A DNA stretch of 64,000 nucleotides from Prunus persica (GCF_000346465.2 NC_034016.1:13966969-14030968); one strand, 5' to 3'; counted from the first letter of the stretch, positions 20,160 to 33,362 are shown. Notes: generated from the sequence alone by a model not told the origin. Translations and numbers: made by a program.

Positions 20160-21240
20160 AAAAAGTATTTTTAAACAAATATTCTATAAAAGTTGCTACA
20201 TGGGTTTGTAATTTTCAGCCTGGGTCCAATTGGGGTCCTTGAACCCTAGTTCCTCTTTGAACCAAGAAGGATAAGATTTGCAGCAGAGGGAAAATTAACT
20301 AACGTGAAGTAATGAAATTGAAGAAGAAAATGGTAGAATAGTATTTTGTGCCCTTGTTCATCTAATTCATGTGGTTTTAGTTTAGTGCTAAAATAGACTA
20401 CGGGTTGGACCAAAAATCCAAACAGAATTAGGGAAGGGTATTTTGTCCCATCTTCTAATGACATCAAAACGCATGGGACATGAACCTAGTACGGCTGCGA
20501 GTACACCAATGACTTTGTCTTTGCAACACGTTCTCCCCTAAAGTTTATTTTAAAGTTCTTATACAAGTGATATTAGGGTGGGCGGAATTCAAAAACAGGA
20601 CGTCGGTATTAAGATAATCGGTTTTTAACAACTAGAATTATAAATCTCTTGCTTATTTATTGATTGATTTTAAATAAAAATAATATCGATAAAATAATTT
20701 GGTTGTACACAATCAATTGGGTTGGTTTGTTTTAATGTAAAAGGACTTTTCTTTTGTAAGCTAACATGTGATGGGTTAGAGTGTGTTAATGTAATAAATA
20801 CAGCGCTAACCCAGCATCTTTTCAAAGTGTGGACATAAATATTATATCATAATATAATAATATTTATTTATGTAGCAGTATTATATATTTATATAATTAT
20901 TTATTTTACAAACACAAAATGCACGTGCGAGAGAGGTCAAACTAGGTCATTTTTTAAACTGGACCTTGATATTTTGTCAATTTTGAGGCCTTGATATTTT
21001 GAATATGGGAAATTTAGGTTAAAATCTTGAAGGTTTTATTTATTTGTTGGCCGAATATCTTATTTATTGTAGCCTACATGGTTGAAGAAGAAATTAAGCG
21101 TAGGCAGCTGCCCACACTAGGCTCTATGTAGGTCGGCCAATGCATATACCCTGTGCCATTGAAGTTGAAATTAAAAGTTAGGAAATATGCTGCTGGGTTC
21201 ATGTCCTTGCTATAACAAATTTTCTGTAAAATTATTATCA
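20160..21240. repeat. Local duplication upstream of CYP74C, copy 2
   Basis: Same blocks and order as 18650-19480, with an AT-rich insertion of roughly 330 bases (about 20815-21150) before the final AAGTTAGGAAATATGCTGCT block. No gene in it. It probably records a tandem duplication of the CYP74C 5' region, or of a whole gene whose coding part has since been lost. Confidence 0.8.
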
Positions 21241-23686
21241 ACTTGATCACATATTTTTTGACGTTTAATTTCAATTTCAATGACCCTTTTTTTCCGAACA
21301 TATGTCCTCGTGGCTTAATGAAAGAGTCAGGAAATTGAATTTTTTTTTTTCAAACATATTTCCTGATTTTTCCTTTTACATATGTCCAAGTGGCTTAATG
21401 AAATTTCCTCGTGACTTTTTTTTTTTTGGGGACAATTTAGTATGTAAATAATATAAATTATACAGGCTCCAATATATTTATTATACAAGTTAAGTTACAA
21501 TATAAATTTGAAGAGCATAACTTCTAAGACTAACTATATAAATGCGTGAACAACTTGATCACATCCTTGCGGCTTGAATGAGATTTTATACCTCTACCCA
21601 TTCAAAGATACTCAACAAAAAACTAAAACCAGGGGAGAAAAAAAAACTCTAAACCAAGAGCCCGTCAAGCTGATTTGATGTCCAAAGAAATAAAAATAAA
21701 AAGACTTTTTGCTTTTTGCTTTTTGCTTTCGGAAATAAACAACAGCATTAGAGCTGAAAATTAATCACTAGTAAGTTGACAATGGTTTTTTTTTAATTTA
21801 AAAAATTTGTATACAAGCGAAATTCTATTTTAATCTAATCTAACTTGATTAAACCCATGTATGCATAAGTTGATAATATTTGTTGCACGCAAACTAAAAG
21901 GTATTATAAAGTTTTTCTATTTCTCATAAGTATAATGGGAGACTTTAGGTTTGAACGACTTTCCAATGAAGAAGTACGTTATGTATATGATATAATGAAA
22001 AGTGCCAATCTAAATCCTACAACTCTCTGTATTAAGATGTATATGTTATTAATTAACATGGATGACTAAAGATGTATATGTTATTATAATTAAAAATAAG
22101 ACTAACGTGCATTAATTATAAATAAGCTTTACCCTATACGATTAAGATATATACGTTCTTCCTATTAAAAAAAAAAGAGGATATATGTGTTAACAAAAGA
22201 TTTCGTTTACCTCCTCTACCTTATCTTTTCCTCGACACTAACTATAAAATAACAAAAAAGAATCAACTTTGGCGCATTTTATATCTGCATTGCCACAAAC
22301 AAGTCAATTCCGAAAAATTCGGACGTAATTTAAAAAGGTCCATGTGAATCGTGATTTGTGAAAAATAAATGTGTATATAATGCCAAATTACGAATTAAAA
22401 ATTGTTACCTAACCTGATTAGGGCATCAAATTAGGAATTATATTATCACTTCACACTCATGAATCATACCCAATAAAATGCTGTCATGCCCAAAAAAAAA
22501 CATGGAAATCTCGTTTCGTAGATGTTTCAGACTTATTTTAGTGACAGAAAAACGTTTATGGGTAAAACTACTTCCTATGTAAGCACTCTCAAACAACCTC
22601 CTTAATTATTTTTCCTAGTTTAATCAAAGCGGTAGACAGGAGAGACAAGAAAGGCATAACAAAATTTAAAGCATATGATTCATGTGTTATTTCTCCCACC
22701 CTGTTTCTTCTCGCTTTCCCATTACTTTTCCTTTCCTCTCTTCAATTATGCCACTGATCTAACCATACCATATGCGCGCTTAATTGCATGGAGTATTGGT
22801 CTCTACTTCTTCAACGCATAGCATACTAAGAAGGGTAATGCCAAACCAAGATGAAGAGTGTTAGCGTCTATCGCACACGACATACTGAGCAATGAATGAT
22901 TATGGGACTTACTATAAAGGCCACATTGATCAGCAACTCAGAATACGTTGATCGATTGACGCTAACACTCCTCCAACCTATATAGTTAATTTACAAAACC
23001 ACTTTATCTCATGATATACAACACCTTGTGGAGCTCTTGACGCTAGCACTCTCCAACCTATATATTTATTTTATATAACCACTTTACCCCATGATGTACA
23101 AGAACAGGTGACCCGTCACGGTCAACGCATTTTACATTTTCACATATACGGAGAGTAGATTTAAGAAATGAACATCACATGCTAAAGTCGCTAGCAGAGT
23201 AAATAATTCTACGAAAAATAAGGATAGGAAAAGTATCATTGTAGAGAATTCTCCACTCCCTCCATCAACCAAACACTCAAAGCCTATCATTATGAATTGC
23301 TGACTAAGAGCCTTTGGTTTTAGGTGCAACTACTGTACCCTTTCAAGATCATAACATGACGGTAAACGTGACAGATACCCTGTTTTGTAAAAGCAAAGTC
23401 ATCGCCTGTTGTTTAGCCTGCTTAATAAATAATCTACCAAGAAAAGAATTAGAGTATTCAAATCAAGAAGTTAATGTAATTGTCAACGACACAACGCAGA
23501 GCTGAAAATAATGGGGGAACCATAGCTGGATAGAAAATTTTTTGTATTTTCATATGAGTCTGAAGAATGTACATATTCAACTTCTCGACCCAATAAGTTC
23601 TCTTGATACATTTTCTCTTGTTACAAACAAAACTTCTGAAGGAACTCCATCCTTGCAGATCTTACCTCAGGTGAGAGGAATCCTGT
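21241..23686. other. Gene-free AT-rich intergenic region
   Basis: No gene supported. Contains a near repeat of ACATATGTCC[TA][CA]GTGGCTTAATGAAA at about 21300 and 21380, a triple CTTTTTG run at about 21703-21730, and the small repeat cluster at 22856-23102. The right end is 3' flank of the PAC2 gene. Confidence 0.6.
22856..22970. repeat. 13-bp perfect inverted repeat, 115 bp overall
   Basis: GAGTGTTAGCGTC at 22856-22868 pairs with GACGCTAACACTC at 22958-22970. The right arm and its following sequence (CTCCAACCTATATA... CATGATGTACAA type) recur as a second direct copy at about 23039-23102. No clear target duplication, so I do not call it a transposon. Confidence 0.8.
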
Positions 23687-24216
23687 CTAAAAGAGAGACA
23701 TGTCTGCCGGTGGTCCATACAGAGTCTTCCAAGACAATGGAATAACCCATTTATCATTGCTGTTGCCTGCACAAACCATTAGTGAAGATGAGTATACCAC
23801 TAACGTCAAGAAACTCAAGCTTCTAGGAAAAAAAATTGATCCAATGGAAAAAAAATTGGGGTTCGGAAAGGGGAAAATCAAGGATCTTTTTTAAATATTG
23901 GCTAAAGTTTACAACTTTTAATAATAGCCTGAATGCTTCTAATAAAACATTAAGCTATAAAATCGATAATTAAGAATGTGAACTCAGAATAATAACTGAC
24001 GCATAATAGATGACGATTTAGGTAGCTGTGGTCACGCAAGGCAATTGCATCCTTGCCAAACCCTGCCTCAGGGTTTAATTTTAGTTCGTCGCCATCCTAC
24101 ATCCGATTTACAGTAGGGTAAATCATGCCCTTGGGTAACCATTCTTCTAGGACAAGCTAATGAATAATAAAATCTGACCAGTGAAGAGAATGATAAATAA
24201 AATATTGAGAATAAAT

Positions 24217-24268
<52 letters not shown>

Positions 24269-26455
24269 AAATCTCAACTTCCTGTCAGCACTCTGAATGT
24301 TGATCAGCACATGCTATGAAACATACATGTGCCACCAGCACACAAAAAGACACAATATCTATTTGTAAAGCATTACCGACCAAGAAATCAAGACTTAAAA
24401 TGACACGCATTAAATTAAAATCACTACATTTTCTTTAAGGAATAAGAAAGTATTAAGATTAACACACATGCTAATCAAAGAGAACAGGCAAAACAAAAAA
24501 TAAAGCTTATGGGAATGACAAGACTTCCTCAAACAAAATTCATTAAATAGTGAAATAGTTATAGCTATTCACTGAAGAGAAACTAACCCTGGAAGTTACT
24601 GGGACTCAAGTCCAGAAGTTTGCATGTTGCCTCAGCCAAATGGAAAGCATCAGGTATGTTGTCCCCTTCTGAGCAGTAGCAAAATAAGCATGTGACCTTC
24701 AATCCTTTGGCCTGATTCAATAAGAGAAACCATAGGATAAATAAAATAGAAAATTTCCTCGTAATTCATGGTTTACACATTTGGGCGAGAGAGATTGAAA
24801 CGGAAATGATTGCAACCAGTTGGCATGAACACAATTATTGCAAAACATAAATAGGGTGTTCGCCAAGGGGAACCCCCCATGTTTGGGAACAACTGTCCAC
24901 GTCCACTTATTGCAGTCTTGGGTATGCATTGCAAAGAATACCTTGAGACAAGAAAAGAGTGCGGCAAAAGGCAAGCTCGGGTAGTAATATTCTTCTTCTT
25001 CTAGTTCACCTTCAAAGGGCAAGATGCTCTCTGGTATGGCATTGCCTTCAGCTAATGCGCTGAGATACTTCCAAGCCTTCTGAGTGGGTTTATATTCCTG
25101 CAGTTTTTTCCACCCAAGCTGTTCACAGTAATCATCTGTTCCATCTGAATTGGTGCTAGACAGGTAAAGCGTCTGCAAACCACTGGAATGTCGCCAAAAG
25201 ATAAATCAGCATTTCAAAAAAGCACATAAAACAACAGGCCATCCAGCTCCCCAACCACATCATTGTACGAACAATAGAGTTCAAAAGCATATAATTATCT
25301 TTTATGACTAGTTATGCATGTTTGAAGAATGGAGATGCTTAGTTTCCACATCAGTTCAAGATGTTTGTAGTTTAACAATCTTAAGAGATGTTTCAATATT
25401 TGTCATTCCCTTCCTCTGGAATATTTAGACTTACTAAAATCAAGTACTTAGCTTATTAGGTTGAGAGTTTGGCCTAAATACTTTTCATCCAATCAGCTAC
25501 ATTCCTATATAAACGCACTTCCCCAGTTGATGCATTCGAAGTATTAAGGAATTTTTTTAAACTAGGTGCATGAAATGCTTACTTGCCAGGGCACTTGTCT
25601 GAGCTGACCGAATAACTTACTCATAGCCATTAAACGAAAAAACTTCAAAAATTTTAAAAAGCTAACAGAAAACGAGAACCCTGCTCATTATACCTTGACA
25701 TATCAACTCTCTGCCACCTCCCAAAATCTAAGCTTGAGAGCACGACAACATGCTTCTTTCCACTAGCAGCAACATAATCAGCCAATTTTTTAGCAAATTC
25801 AATCATCCTTCCCTGTTTAGAATTACCATTTTTTTAAAACCGTTGAGATTCAAAAGCACAGCACTACAACAAGAAAGATGAAAGGACCGAAACAATCCCA
25901 AATGTGTAGCAAAAGGTTCAAGCGTACCTTAACAACAGGAGACCTTTGTTGGATTAAAGTCATTGCATTAGCAGACGAATCATAAGCTGCAAACCCAAAT
26001 ATGAATTCATTTAAAAAACAGAATTTTCTTTTTAAAGCTAAATAAGAAAGAGAAGTAAGAGAGTGAAGACCTTCAAGAGGGAGAGCAAGCTCGCCATTTG
26101 GAACAGGCCCATATGCGTCGTTGCCAACGCATGGAAGCACATAGGGAGTATCCAAATACCCAATTCTCTCAGCTCTCGTTGACGCAACTAAGAGGTCTAC
26201 TGCAAGCTGCCCCACATTTCCAATAGACAAAGCCGGCTGCATTCCATAAAGATTCAAATTTTCAAATTTTCCTAGACTTTCTAAGCAACCAAACAGAGCT
26301 CAACCGTCCCGGAAAAAAAAAAAAAAAAAACTCCTAGCTAAACATTAATTAAAAAATTAGAAAGAACAGCCACTGCCCTAGAAAATTGAACTGACCAGGA
26401 TCAGAGTGGAAGAGTCGCCGTTGACGCGTTTGCCTTGTTCAGGAACGAATTCCAT
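23687..26455 (-). CDS. Proteasome assembly chaperone 2 (PAC2/PSMG2) homologue
   Basis: Seven exons, all GT-AG, phases consistent, 849 nt coding for 282 residues: 26455-26396, 26236-26071, 25986-25928, 25812-25694, 25182-24942, 24711-24588 and 23766-23687. Recognised from conserved stretches: N-terminal MEFVPEQGKR, then PALSIGNVGQLAVDLL, YVLPCVGNDAYGP, YYPSLPFAALFS, GLKVTCLFCYCSEGDNIPDA and the C-terminal YGPPADMS. This matches the plant clast3-related/PAC2 family, whose animal and yeast members pair with PAC1 to guide 20S proteasome alpha-ring assembly. Length is typical. The last intron (about 820 bp) holds an AT microsatellite. No breaks seen; likely a functional housekeeping gene. Confidence 0.93.
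24220..24264. repeat. (AT)n microsatellite in PAC2 last intron
   Basis: About 22 AT units, lying within intron 6 of the PAC2 gene. Confidence 0.97.
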
Positions 26456-26933
26456 TGCCGAGCAAAGCAGGAAATTGCTGAAATGTATGATCGGTGAGCC
26501 GGTCACTCTGAATGTGAGGGAGGTTGTTCAAGCTGAAGAAGAGGAGGAAACTTTTTGGGGAAGAAAATATGTGTGGGCCGATTCTGGGCTCCGTTAGTCC
26601 TAGTTTTGGGGCCTTGGCTAAATTGGGCCAACTAAAAGTCTAACACCACATAATGATCGTAACAAAAAAACTATTGTAATGCGAGAAAAGCTTCATGATA
26701 ATTATTTCTGAAAGAAGGTTGTGCACAAGAATTTTTCTTTACAAGGGTGTTATGGGATTCTAATTAATTGAGTTTTCTTAGGGCCTATTTGTTTCGCGGA
26801 ATGTTTTTTTGGGTATAGAGAAAATGGGACTCATTCATTTGACAAGTAGTTGTTTATTAAAGGATATAAGTTTTGTATTGAAAATGACAAAAATGTATCA
26901 ATAGCGTGTTGATATGTTTTATTAGTGACATGT

Positions 26934-28710
26934 TGTTGTGGCCCAAAAATTTAGGGTTGAGCTCAAATAAATTTTCGGCCCAACGCAATGCCTTATTAAG
27001 AAAAGACTCGATTTGAAGCACGCGAAAGTTCGTCATTCACGCTTGCACGAGCTACGACCACGTGTCATGCCAAATAAATATGCAATCCGTCACGCTAAGA
27101 ATCAAAATAAGCCTACAAAAGGCACTGACTCTACAAGCTCATGCCAATTATCCCATCAAGCATCACATCCCTTTTTAAAGGATACAAAATTCAAGCACGC
27201 CAAGCGACATGCAATACCAAGCGAAAAATCATTATTACTACACCTAACCACGCTACAAGTTTAAGTGGGCCCAAGCCACGAAAACTCCCGGGGCTTGCTT
27301 AAGTGAGTTGTGATATAGATGGTAACGAGCTTTCATGAGGCCCATTGATGAGCCGAGAAATGGGAGTTTTGGTTTGCTTGGGAGCCCCAAAACTCAAGCC
27401 CATTTCTTGAGCCCAAATATGTGGGTAAGCATAAAAGAGAGAAATAGCCCAATACTTTAGAAAAAATTAGCTCATCATCTCAATAAAAATGGTCCATCAC
27501 TTAAGAGGTTGGCCCATTCCCTTAAATGTACTAACACATCACTTTAGGAATGCCCAAATAGCCCAAGTGGTTTAGAAAATATCCAAAAAATCCCTAGCAC
27601 ATGGTTTGAAATGAAACCACGATAGAAAACTAGGAGATGTTTGTACACTCAGGAAGCTGGGAGACTCCAGCACATGGCCAAAGACAAACCTAATGCAAGC
27701 CATCAGGAAAACCAAGGGATGTTTAAGCAAAACACCCTTCAAACCAGCATACATACCCATTTCTTTCACCCCACCAGATCTTGCCATGAAGTAAGGGAGG
27801 AAAGAAGGAAAAATAAGAAATCACCACTGATAAGCCTAGAGCTCCCAAAACCCTGTTTTTGGTGCGATTGGGCAGAGGAGAATTTCACAAAATGGGATGA
27901 ATCGAAGAGAGAGAAGAGAAATGAAAGGAGAGACTTGGCAAAATTGAAGAGAACCCATTAGGGTTTCTTGGGAAGGAGGAGCTTCCAACGACTATAAAAG
28001 GAGGTACCTCCTACCCATTAAACTCAACTAGAGCAGTCGAGCAAGCTTATTCTCTAACTGCTAACATCAAGCCTAAGTGCCTCACCTTCTATCTCCTTTT
28101 TCTTTATCCTAAGCAACACACATCTAGGGACCAGGCTTTATCTCTCCTCCCAGAAGCCTCTACAATTTTGAGCCATATTCATCCATCTTCTCCCATTTTC
28201 TCTTCTGTTAAAACACTCCATAGATTGACAGACTTTTCGTCAAGCTACCGGAAACTACTCAACACATCCATCATACCCCCATCTCTCTCCCTCTTCAACA
28301 AACCCTCTTAGAATCCATTCCCGTTTGTCTTAAAACCCCTGTTTCTCATAGGAATTCACAGCCCTCTCTTTGTTTATACTGAACTCATGATTGTTTTGCT
28401 CCCATGCCATAAGCCTTTCATGCCAAGCTAAGATTCTACCTGCAAGCACTAAGAATTTATCTGTACGCAGCCAATATTTTTGTTGGTGAAGGTAACCGAG
28501 ATGCTTCATAAGGCTTCACTATCCTTTCGAAGCATTCTTGGGGCCTGATTCTTGAACTTAAGCATAGGGGGTAATTTCACTTGTTTCTCTTTTCGGCAGC
28601 CCAAGCCCATTCGTCAGGCTGCTGGAATAAAAAGACCCCTACATATGTTATCGGTACATATTGGTAGTCCATCCTTTACGTTCTTTTGAGAGAAACTCTT
28701 TCAACCGACA
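26934..28710 (+). mobile_element. Probable solo LTR (about 1.8 kb)
   Basis: Begins TGTTGTGGCCCAAAAATT and ends near CAACCGACA. It contains a TATA box (CTATAAAAGG at 27992-28001) followed by a C/T-rich leader, as expected in an LTR. It carries no coding sequence, and no second LTR or primer site is nearby. The flanks on both sides resemble one continuous sequence at about 33310-33590, which lacks the insert, so this is an inserted piece. No matching 5-bp duplication was found at my boundaries, which are uncertain by about 10 bases. Confidence 0.6.
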
Positions 28711-28960
28711 CCTTAAAACTATGCCAAGTTGCTAGAAGTTCTTCTAACAGGGTTAGCAAGACTTACCCAACCTTCATCTTAAGATCTCTTCTTCTATAGA
28801 AACGCCACATTTTAAATTTCCCATATTATAGTTTAGGTGATTGAATTGTATACACGATTTGGTTTCTATTTGTTTTTAGTTTACAATAAGTCCAACACAT
28901 ATTAATGTTCACTCTTAAAGCTGCATCTTCTCCTATTTGTCCCTAAAAAACCAATTTTTA
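28711..28960. repeat. Duplicated flank of the ankyrin gene, copy A
   Basis: AAACTATGCCAAGTTGCTAG, the TCTCTTCTTCTATA block, TTTTAGTTTACAATAAGTCCAA, ACATTGACTCTTGAAGCTG-like and TTTTTCCCTAAAAA-like blocks recur in order at about 33363-33592. The left continuation of this copy lies before the solo LTR (about 26890-26936). Confidence 0.75.
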
Positions 28961-29140
28961 TCAGGACCAATAGTTGAGTTAAATAAAAACGAAATAACAT
29001 GAGACTCTTTAAAACTTGTTCATGGGTTGAAGGCCAAGACAAAAGAACAGGAACATGTCTTTTTTTTTTCTCCATATCTGATCAACCAGAGAGAGAGAGA
29101 GAGAGAGTCTGGCACGTGCAAAACACCACTAGGCGGAAAC

Positions 29141-29439
29141 TAGGGCTGACAATGGGTCGTGTCATGTCGGGTTCGTGTCTTGTCGGGATAATAAACGTGT
29201 CAAGAATGCTCAATCCGAACCCAACCCATTTAATAAATGTGTTGTGTCGGGTTCGGGTCGTCTTTTATCGTGCGGGTTTCGAGTCGTGTAACGGGTTCAT
29301 AAATAATAACATGCATGTTACAAAAATCAAAACTGAAAAAATTTAAATAAAAAAACGGAGAGAGGAGAGAAAATATAAGGAAAAGAAAGAAAAAAAAGAT
29401 AGAGAGAGGAGGAGAGAAGAGAGAAGGAAAAGATAAAAA

Positions 29440-29487
<48 letters not shown>

Positions 29488-29925
29488 AAATAAATTTTCT
29501 TTTTTTTTTAAAAAAAAGAAAGGAGAGAAAACTAAAGGAAGGAAAAGAAAGAAAAAAGAGAGAGAGAGGAGAGAAAACTAAAGAGAAGGAAAAGAAAGAG
29601 AAAAAAAAAAAAAGGAGAGAAGAGAGAAGGAAAAGAAAGAAAAAAAGAGAGGAGAAGATAGACGGAAAAGAAAGAAAAAGAAACATTATAAATATCAAAA
29701 GGCATAGTATATAATTACAAAGTTGTATGTAGCATGGTGGATAAGGTGTTAGAGAGGAATGAGGGTGATGGGGGTTCGAAACCCCTTGTGTGTGTTTTGA
29801 AGTCTCCATTTCTCTTCATTTTTCCGCACGCGAGTTTCAAATCTCTATTTCTCTTTATTTTTCCGTGTTTTCCGTACGAGTTTCGAGTCGTGTGTAACGG
29901 GTCGTGTAGGAAATTATCACCCCTA
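29141..29925. mobile_element. Non-autonomous hAT-like transposon
   Basis: Ends TAGGGCTGACAAT and ATTATCACCCCTA are imperfect inverted repeats with the TAGGG terminus common in plant hAT elements. They are flanked by 8-bp near-duplicates GCGGAAAC (29133-29140) and GAGGAAAC (29926-29933), the hAT target-site length. Many subterminal GTCGTGT/CGGGTCG/CGGGTTCG motifs lie near both ends, as bound by hAT transposases. It encodes nothing. The middle is a purine-only-like GA tract (about 29349-29690), followed by a tRNA-like GGGGTTCGAAACCCC stretch at about 29770. It ends 290 bp upstream of the ankyrin ATG. Confidence 0.8.
29349..29690 (+). repeat. Long (GA)-rich polypurine tract
   Basis: About 340 bases almost entirely A/G on the plus strand, including a (GA)n run of about 18 units at 29446-29482. 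It lies inside the hAT-like element. A mirror-like purine tract this long could adopt triplex structure; that is inference. Confidence 0.9.
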
Positions 29926-30215
29926 GAGGAAACAGAGTGGGCACAAACGTTTTGGGTAAAGCAGAATTGGACTCAATTATTGGATGAGAATCCCTGACTT
30001 CTTCATGGTTGAACAAGACCTTGGCCGTTGACTCCTGAAATATGAACTCCCCAATTCTTATTATATTGTTCATAGAAAAAACAGAGTCTTCTTCTTCATC
30101 AGTAGTAGTAGGTTGCAGGTCCTTGTTTCCACTTTGTTCTCCCATCTTCCTCCTTAGCTTGTAAGTTTCTTCTCTTGGGTTTTAGTTTTAGATTCACACA
30201 ATTAATTGGTAAACA

Positions 30216-32357
30216 ATGGCTGCTTCAAGTTCAACAGAAGATACTGAAATGGCGGTGGCTATGGAGGAGATTGCTCGTGAGCACGACGCAGGGGATATCG
30301 AGTCTGCTAAGCACTCTGAGAACTGGAACTCCACGAACGAGGATGAAATTAGTATTGACAAATGCATGGACCCTGAAATATACAGCTACACAACCTCTAA
30401 AGAAGAACTGCAGATGGAATTGCTCCAAGTAAGCCCCCTTGGCAACACCCTGGTTCACTTCGCCGCGAGTGTAGGCGACGCTGCCCGTGTCGAACGGCTG
30501 CGCTACCAATCACCGGAGCTCATCCTAACGAAAAACAACGACGGAAACCTCCCGCTGCACTTAGCAGCATCCGTAGGGAACCGGTCCACAGTCCTTTCTC
30601 TTGTAGAATTTCCTCAAACTGATATGCTGAGGGAAAAGAATAACAGAGGGAACACGGCGCTGCACGTGGCCATGGAAAATGGGCACATAGAGGTGGCTAA
30701 GTTGTTGATTTTAATAGATGGATCGATGTGGTATTCTCCAAATATGCACAACAAGACTCCCATTTCCATTGCTGCTGAAGCTGGAAATCATGAGCTCGTT
30801 AATTTAATGCTCTACCGCTATCAAGATCAGCCCGTAGGCACTGAACCAGATGGCTCCAGCTACTATCTTTTTAAGAACCGGTGGGAAGGGAACTCGGTTC
30901 TTCGAGCTGCCATCTTAGGAAGGAATAAGGGTACATAATTTCTTTCTGCCACTAAATTTTAAGCATCATTTTTGGTTGACATTTTAATCAAATACAATCT
31001 TTTTGGTTGCCATTATATTTTTTGTAAATTCTTATAGGTGTCTTTGATGCAATACTTTTGGACACTGATCCGTCTTTGATCAACTCATCGGATGAAGAGG
31101 GGATGACTGCTCATACACTTGCAGCACATATAGGTGACACTGAAGCTGCAGACAAGTTGTTAAGCTTATGTCCTGATGGCCCATACAAGCAGGACAAAAA
31201 CGGCTTCACACCGGCACATTTGGCCTCCAGAAAAGGCCACGTCAGGATTGTCGAAATGTATCTTAATCGTTGCCCGCCATCAAGGTACTTGCTCGACGGT
31301 AACAGATGGAACATTCTACATGTGGCAGTTTGGCATCGAAGAGACAACATGGTAAAATATTTGCTCAAAAGGCGAGAGCTTGAAGGGCTTATCAATCAGA
31401 AAGATCGCTTTGGAAACACACCTCTGCATTTAGCAGTTCGGCAAGGGTATCCAAAGACTGTCAGCATTTTGGCATCGGATAAGAGGGTTAACTTAAGCAT
31501 TAGGAACCATGAACGCCATACGGCAATGGAGATTGCACGAATGTCGTTGATGGGTGAAAAGATCTTGTTTCTTCGAAGGGTACTTACTTTTCTCAACACA
31601 TTTTATTGCCTTGACATTTCAACTCTCCTTACAAAGGAGCGGGTCATGAACTGCAATTTTTCTCTCCTTGCAGCCTCTAACAGTTATGGCCTTGACATTA
31701 GCTGATGCTTCACGATCTCAAGAGAGGATTATTGCCAAAGTAAAGCCGGCGAGAGTTAATTATTTTAAGAACACTAAGAAAACTGGAGAATTTCATTCTG
31801 GGGCCACTGAGGATGCTGACAGCCACAGACAGACTGTCAACAATCTCTTGTTGGTGTCGACACTCGTTGCCACGGTAACCTTTGCTGCTGGCTTCACAGT
31901 GCCAGGTGGATATAAGAACTCTGGACGTGATGAAGGCATGGCAACTTTGGTTACAGATTGGCCATTCAAAACATTTCTGATATGCAACACCATAGCAATG
32001 TATAGCTCAATCACTGGTGCAATTTCCCTTCTTTGGGCACAAACAGGTGATATGAGTTATGCTTCTGCAAGATTCGGATTGCCAATATTAGGGGTAGCTC
32101 TCTCAATGATGTTCATGGCGTTCATGGCTGGTGTTGCACTAGTAACAAGTAACCTTATTTGGCTTTCGATCTTCGTTGCCATTACGGGTTCAATCTTTCT
32201 CGTCATCATTTCAGCTCTGCTTGTTCCACTAATAGTCCCAATTTCTTCTAAGAATCGCATTACACGGTTCATCTTGTACTGTATCTTCCGTTTGTTGTTG
32301 AGCGTAACTAGATATGATGATGATGATGACGATGACGGGGTTCACATTGTTAGTTGA
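30216..32357 (+). CDS. Ankyrin-repeat/PGG-domain membrane protein (ACD6/ITN1-like)
   Basis: Three exons: 30216-30930, 31038-31579 and 31674-32357; GT-AG introns, phases fit, 646 residues. The N-terminal 70 residues are acidic. About eight ankyrin repeats follow, for example GNTLVHFAASVGD, NGNLPLHLAASVGN-like, GNTALHVAMENGHIEVAKLL, GFTPAHLASRKGH and GNTPLHLAVRQGYP. Exon 3 carries the PGG domain (NNLLLVSTLVATVTFAAGF then VPGGY) and four hydrophobic segments, so the C-terminal part is membrane-embedded. This is the layout of ACD6-like proteins, which act in plant defence and cell-death control and often lie in variable clusters. No break seen. The product ends in a short acidic Asp run coded by GAT repeats. 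Confidence 0.92.
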
Positions 32358-33362
32358 CATGGGGAGAAGAATAGCTTTTGGATTCTCAAACATTCTCAAT
32401 CAAAGCTATGGTGAGTTATGTTCAAGATGGCGTGCTACCGGCCGCCTCTAATTTCTTGCCTCTTCCTCCCATTCTATATTTATTTCTAGACTTCTCTTCA
32501 TATGTTCTCCTAGTTCCACAGCCTCTCTGTTGCTAGAAATTTATCTCCTACGCCGCCATTAGAAATACTCCTTAAAAGCATTAGAAGTTGACATATATAG
32601 AAGTTAACATACCCTTTGTACTGTGATACTGTTAATTACTGCAATGAGTTCAAATATCTTCTACTGCTCTTACAAAATAGAGCAATTTGTGTAATAGAAT
32701 TAGAGAGAGAATGCATGTCTCTCCTCTCATATTGAATATTAAGGGAAGTCTAGTGGTGCCAAACCACCCTCTGCATCCCCTGTTTTTTTGCCCTGTTTTT
32801 CTTTCTTTTGCATTTCATTGTTGAGCTTGCTAGATTTGAGCAGCTAACCTCACATCTAGATTAATTCTTTGTTTACTGAAATCATGAAATTTCGGCTTGG
32901 AGATCTACAATGTTTGAAACATCACAAATTTCTCTTCTTCTTCTTTTTTATGAACAAGGGAGGGAAATTTCTCATTAATTTAGGGTGTTCGTATAGGCAT
33001 GCATGAAGATTTGATGATCCACCAAATATTTTGGCCTTCCAAAAAGAGATTATTTTGCTCGTTGCCCTTACCCAGGAAAAAATATCCTCAACCATCTTTC
33101 TAGCTTCTGCTGCATACCTACAAGTGTCATCCTGGTATCTGTTTCTTCAACAAAAACATTACTAGCAAACTAACATTCAGCCCCTTCAAAATCCAAACCA
33201 CAGAGAATTAGAGAAAACTAACGTCATGTAACAGTACCAAAATTTTCAAAGCGAAACCTTAAAAGATACGTTCCAAGAGCCGCCATATACATATAAAATA
33301 AGTGCATATACATGTCAATACGTTTTACTATTAACATGCTGTTGTCGACATATTGACATCTT

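Noticed and set aside
22859..22967. TGTTAGCGTC...GACGCTAACA considered as a tiny TRIM/Copia solo LTR
   Set aside because: The ends look LTR-like, but 109 bp is too short and there is no 5-bp duplication (AAGAG against CTCCT).
29755..29790. tRNA gene suggested by GGGGTTCGAAACCCC
   Set aside because: Only a box B-like hairpin is clear; no acceptor stem or anticodon arm can be folded around it by eye.
29327..29809. 160-codon minus-strand frame rich in Ser, Leu and Phe
   Set aside because: It is only the translation of the GA polypurine tract in the hAT-like element.
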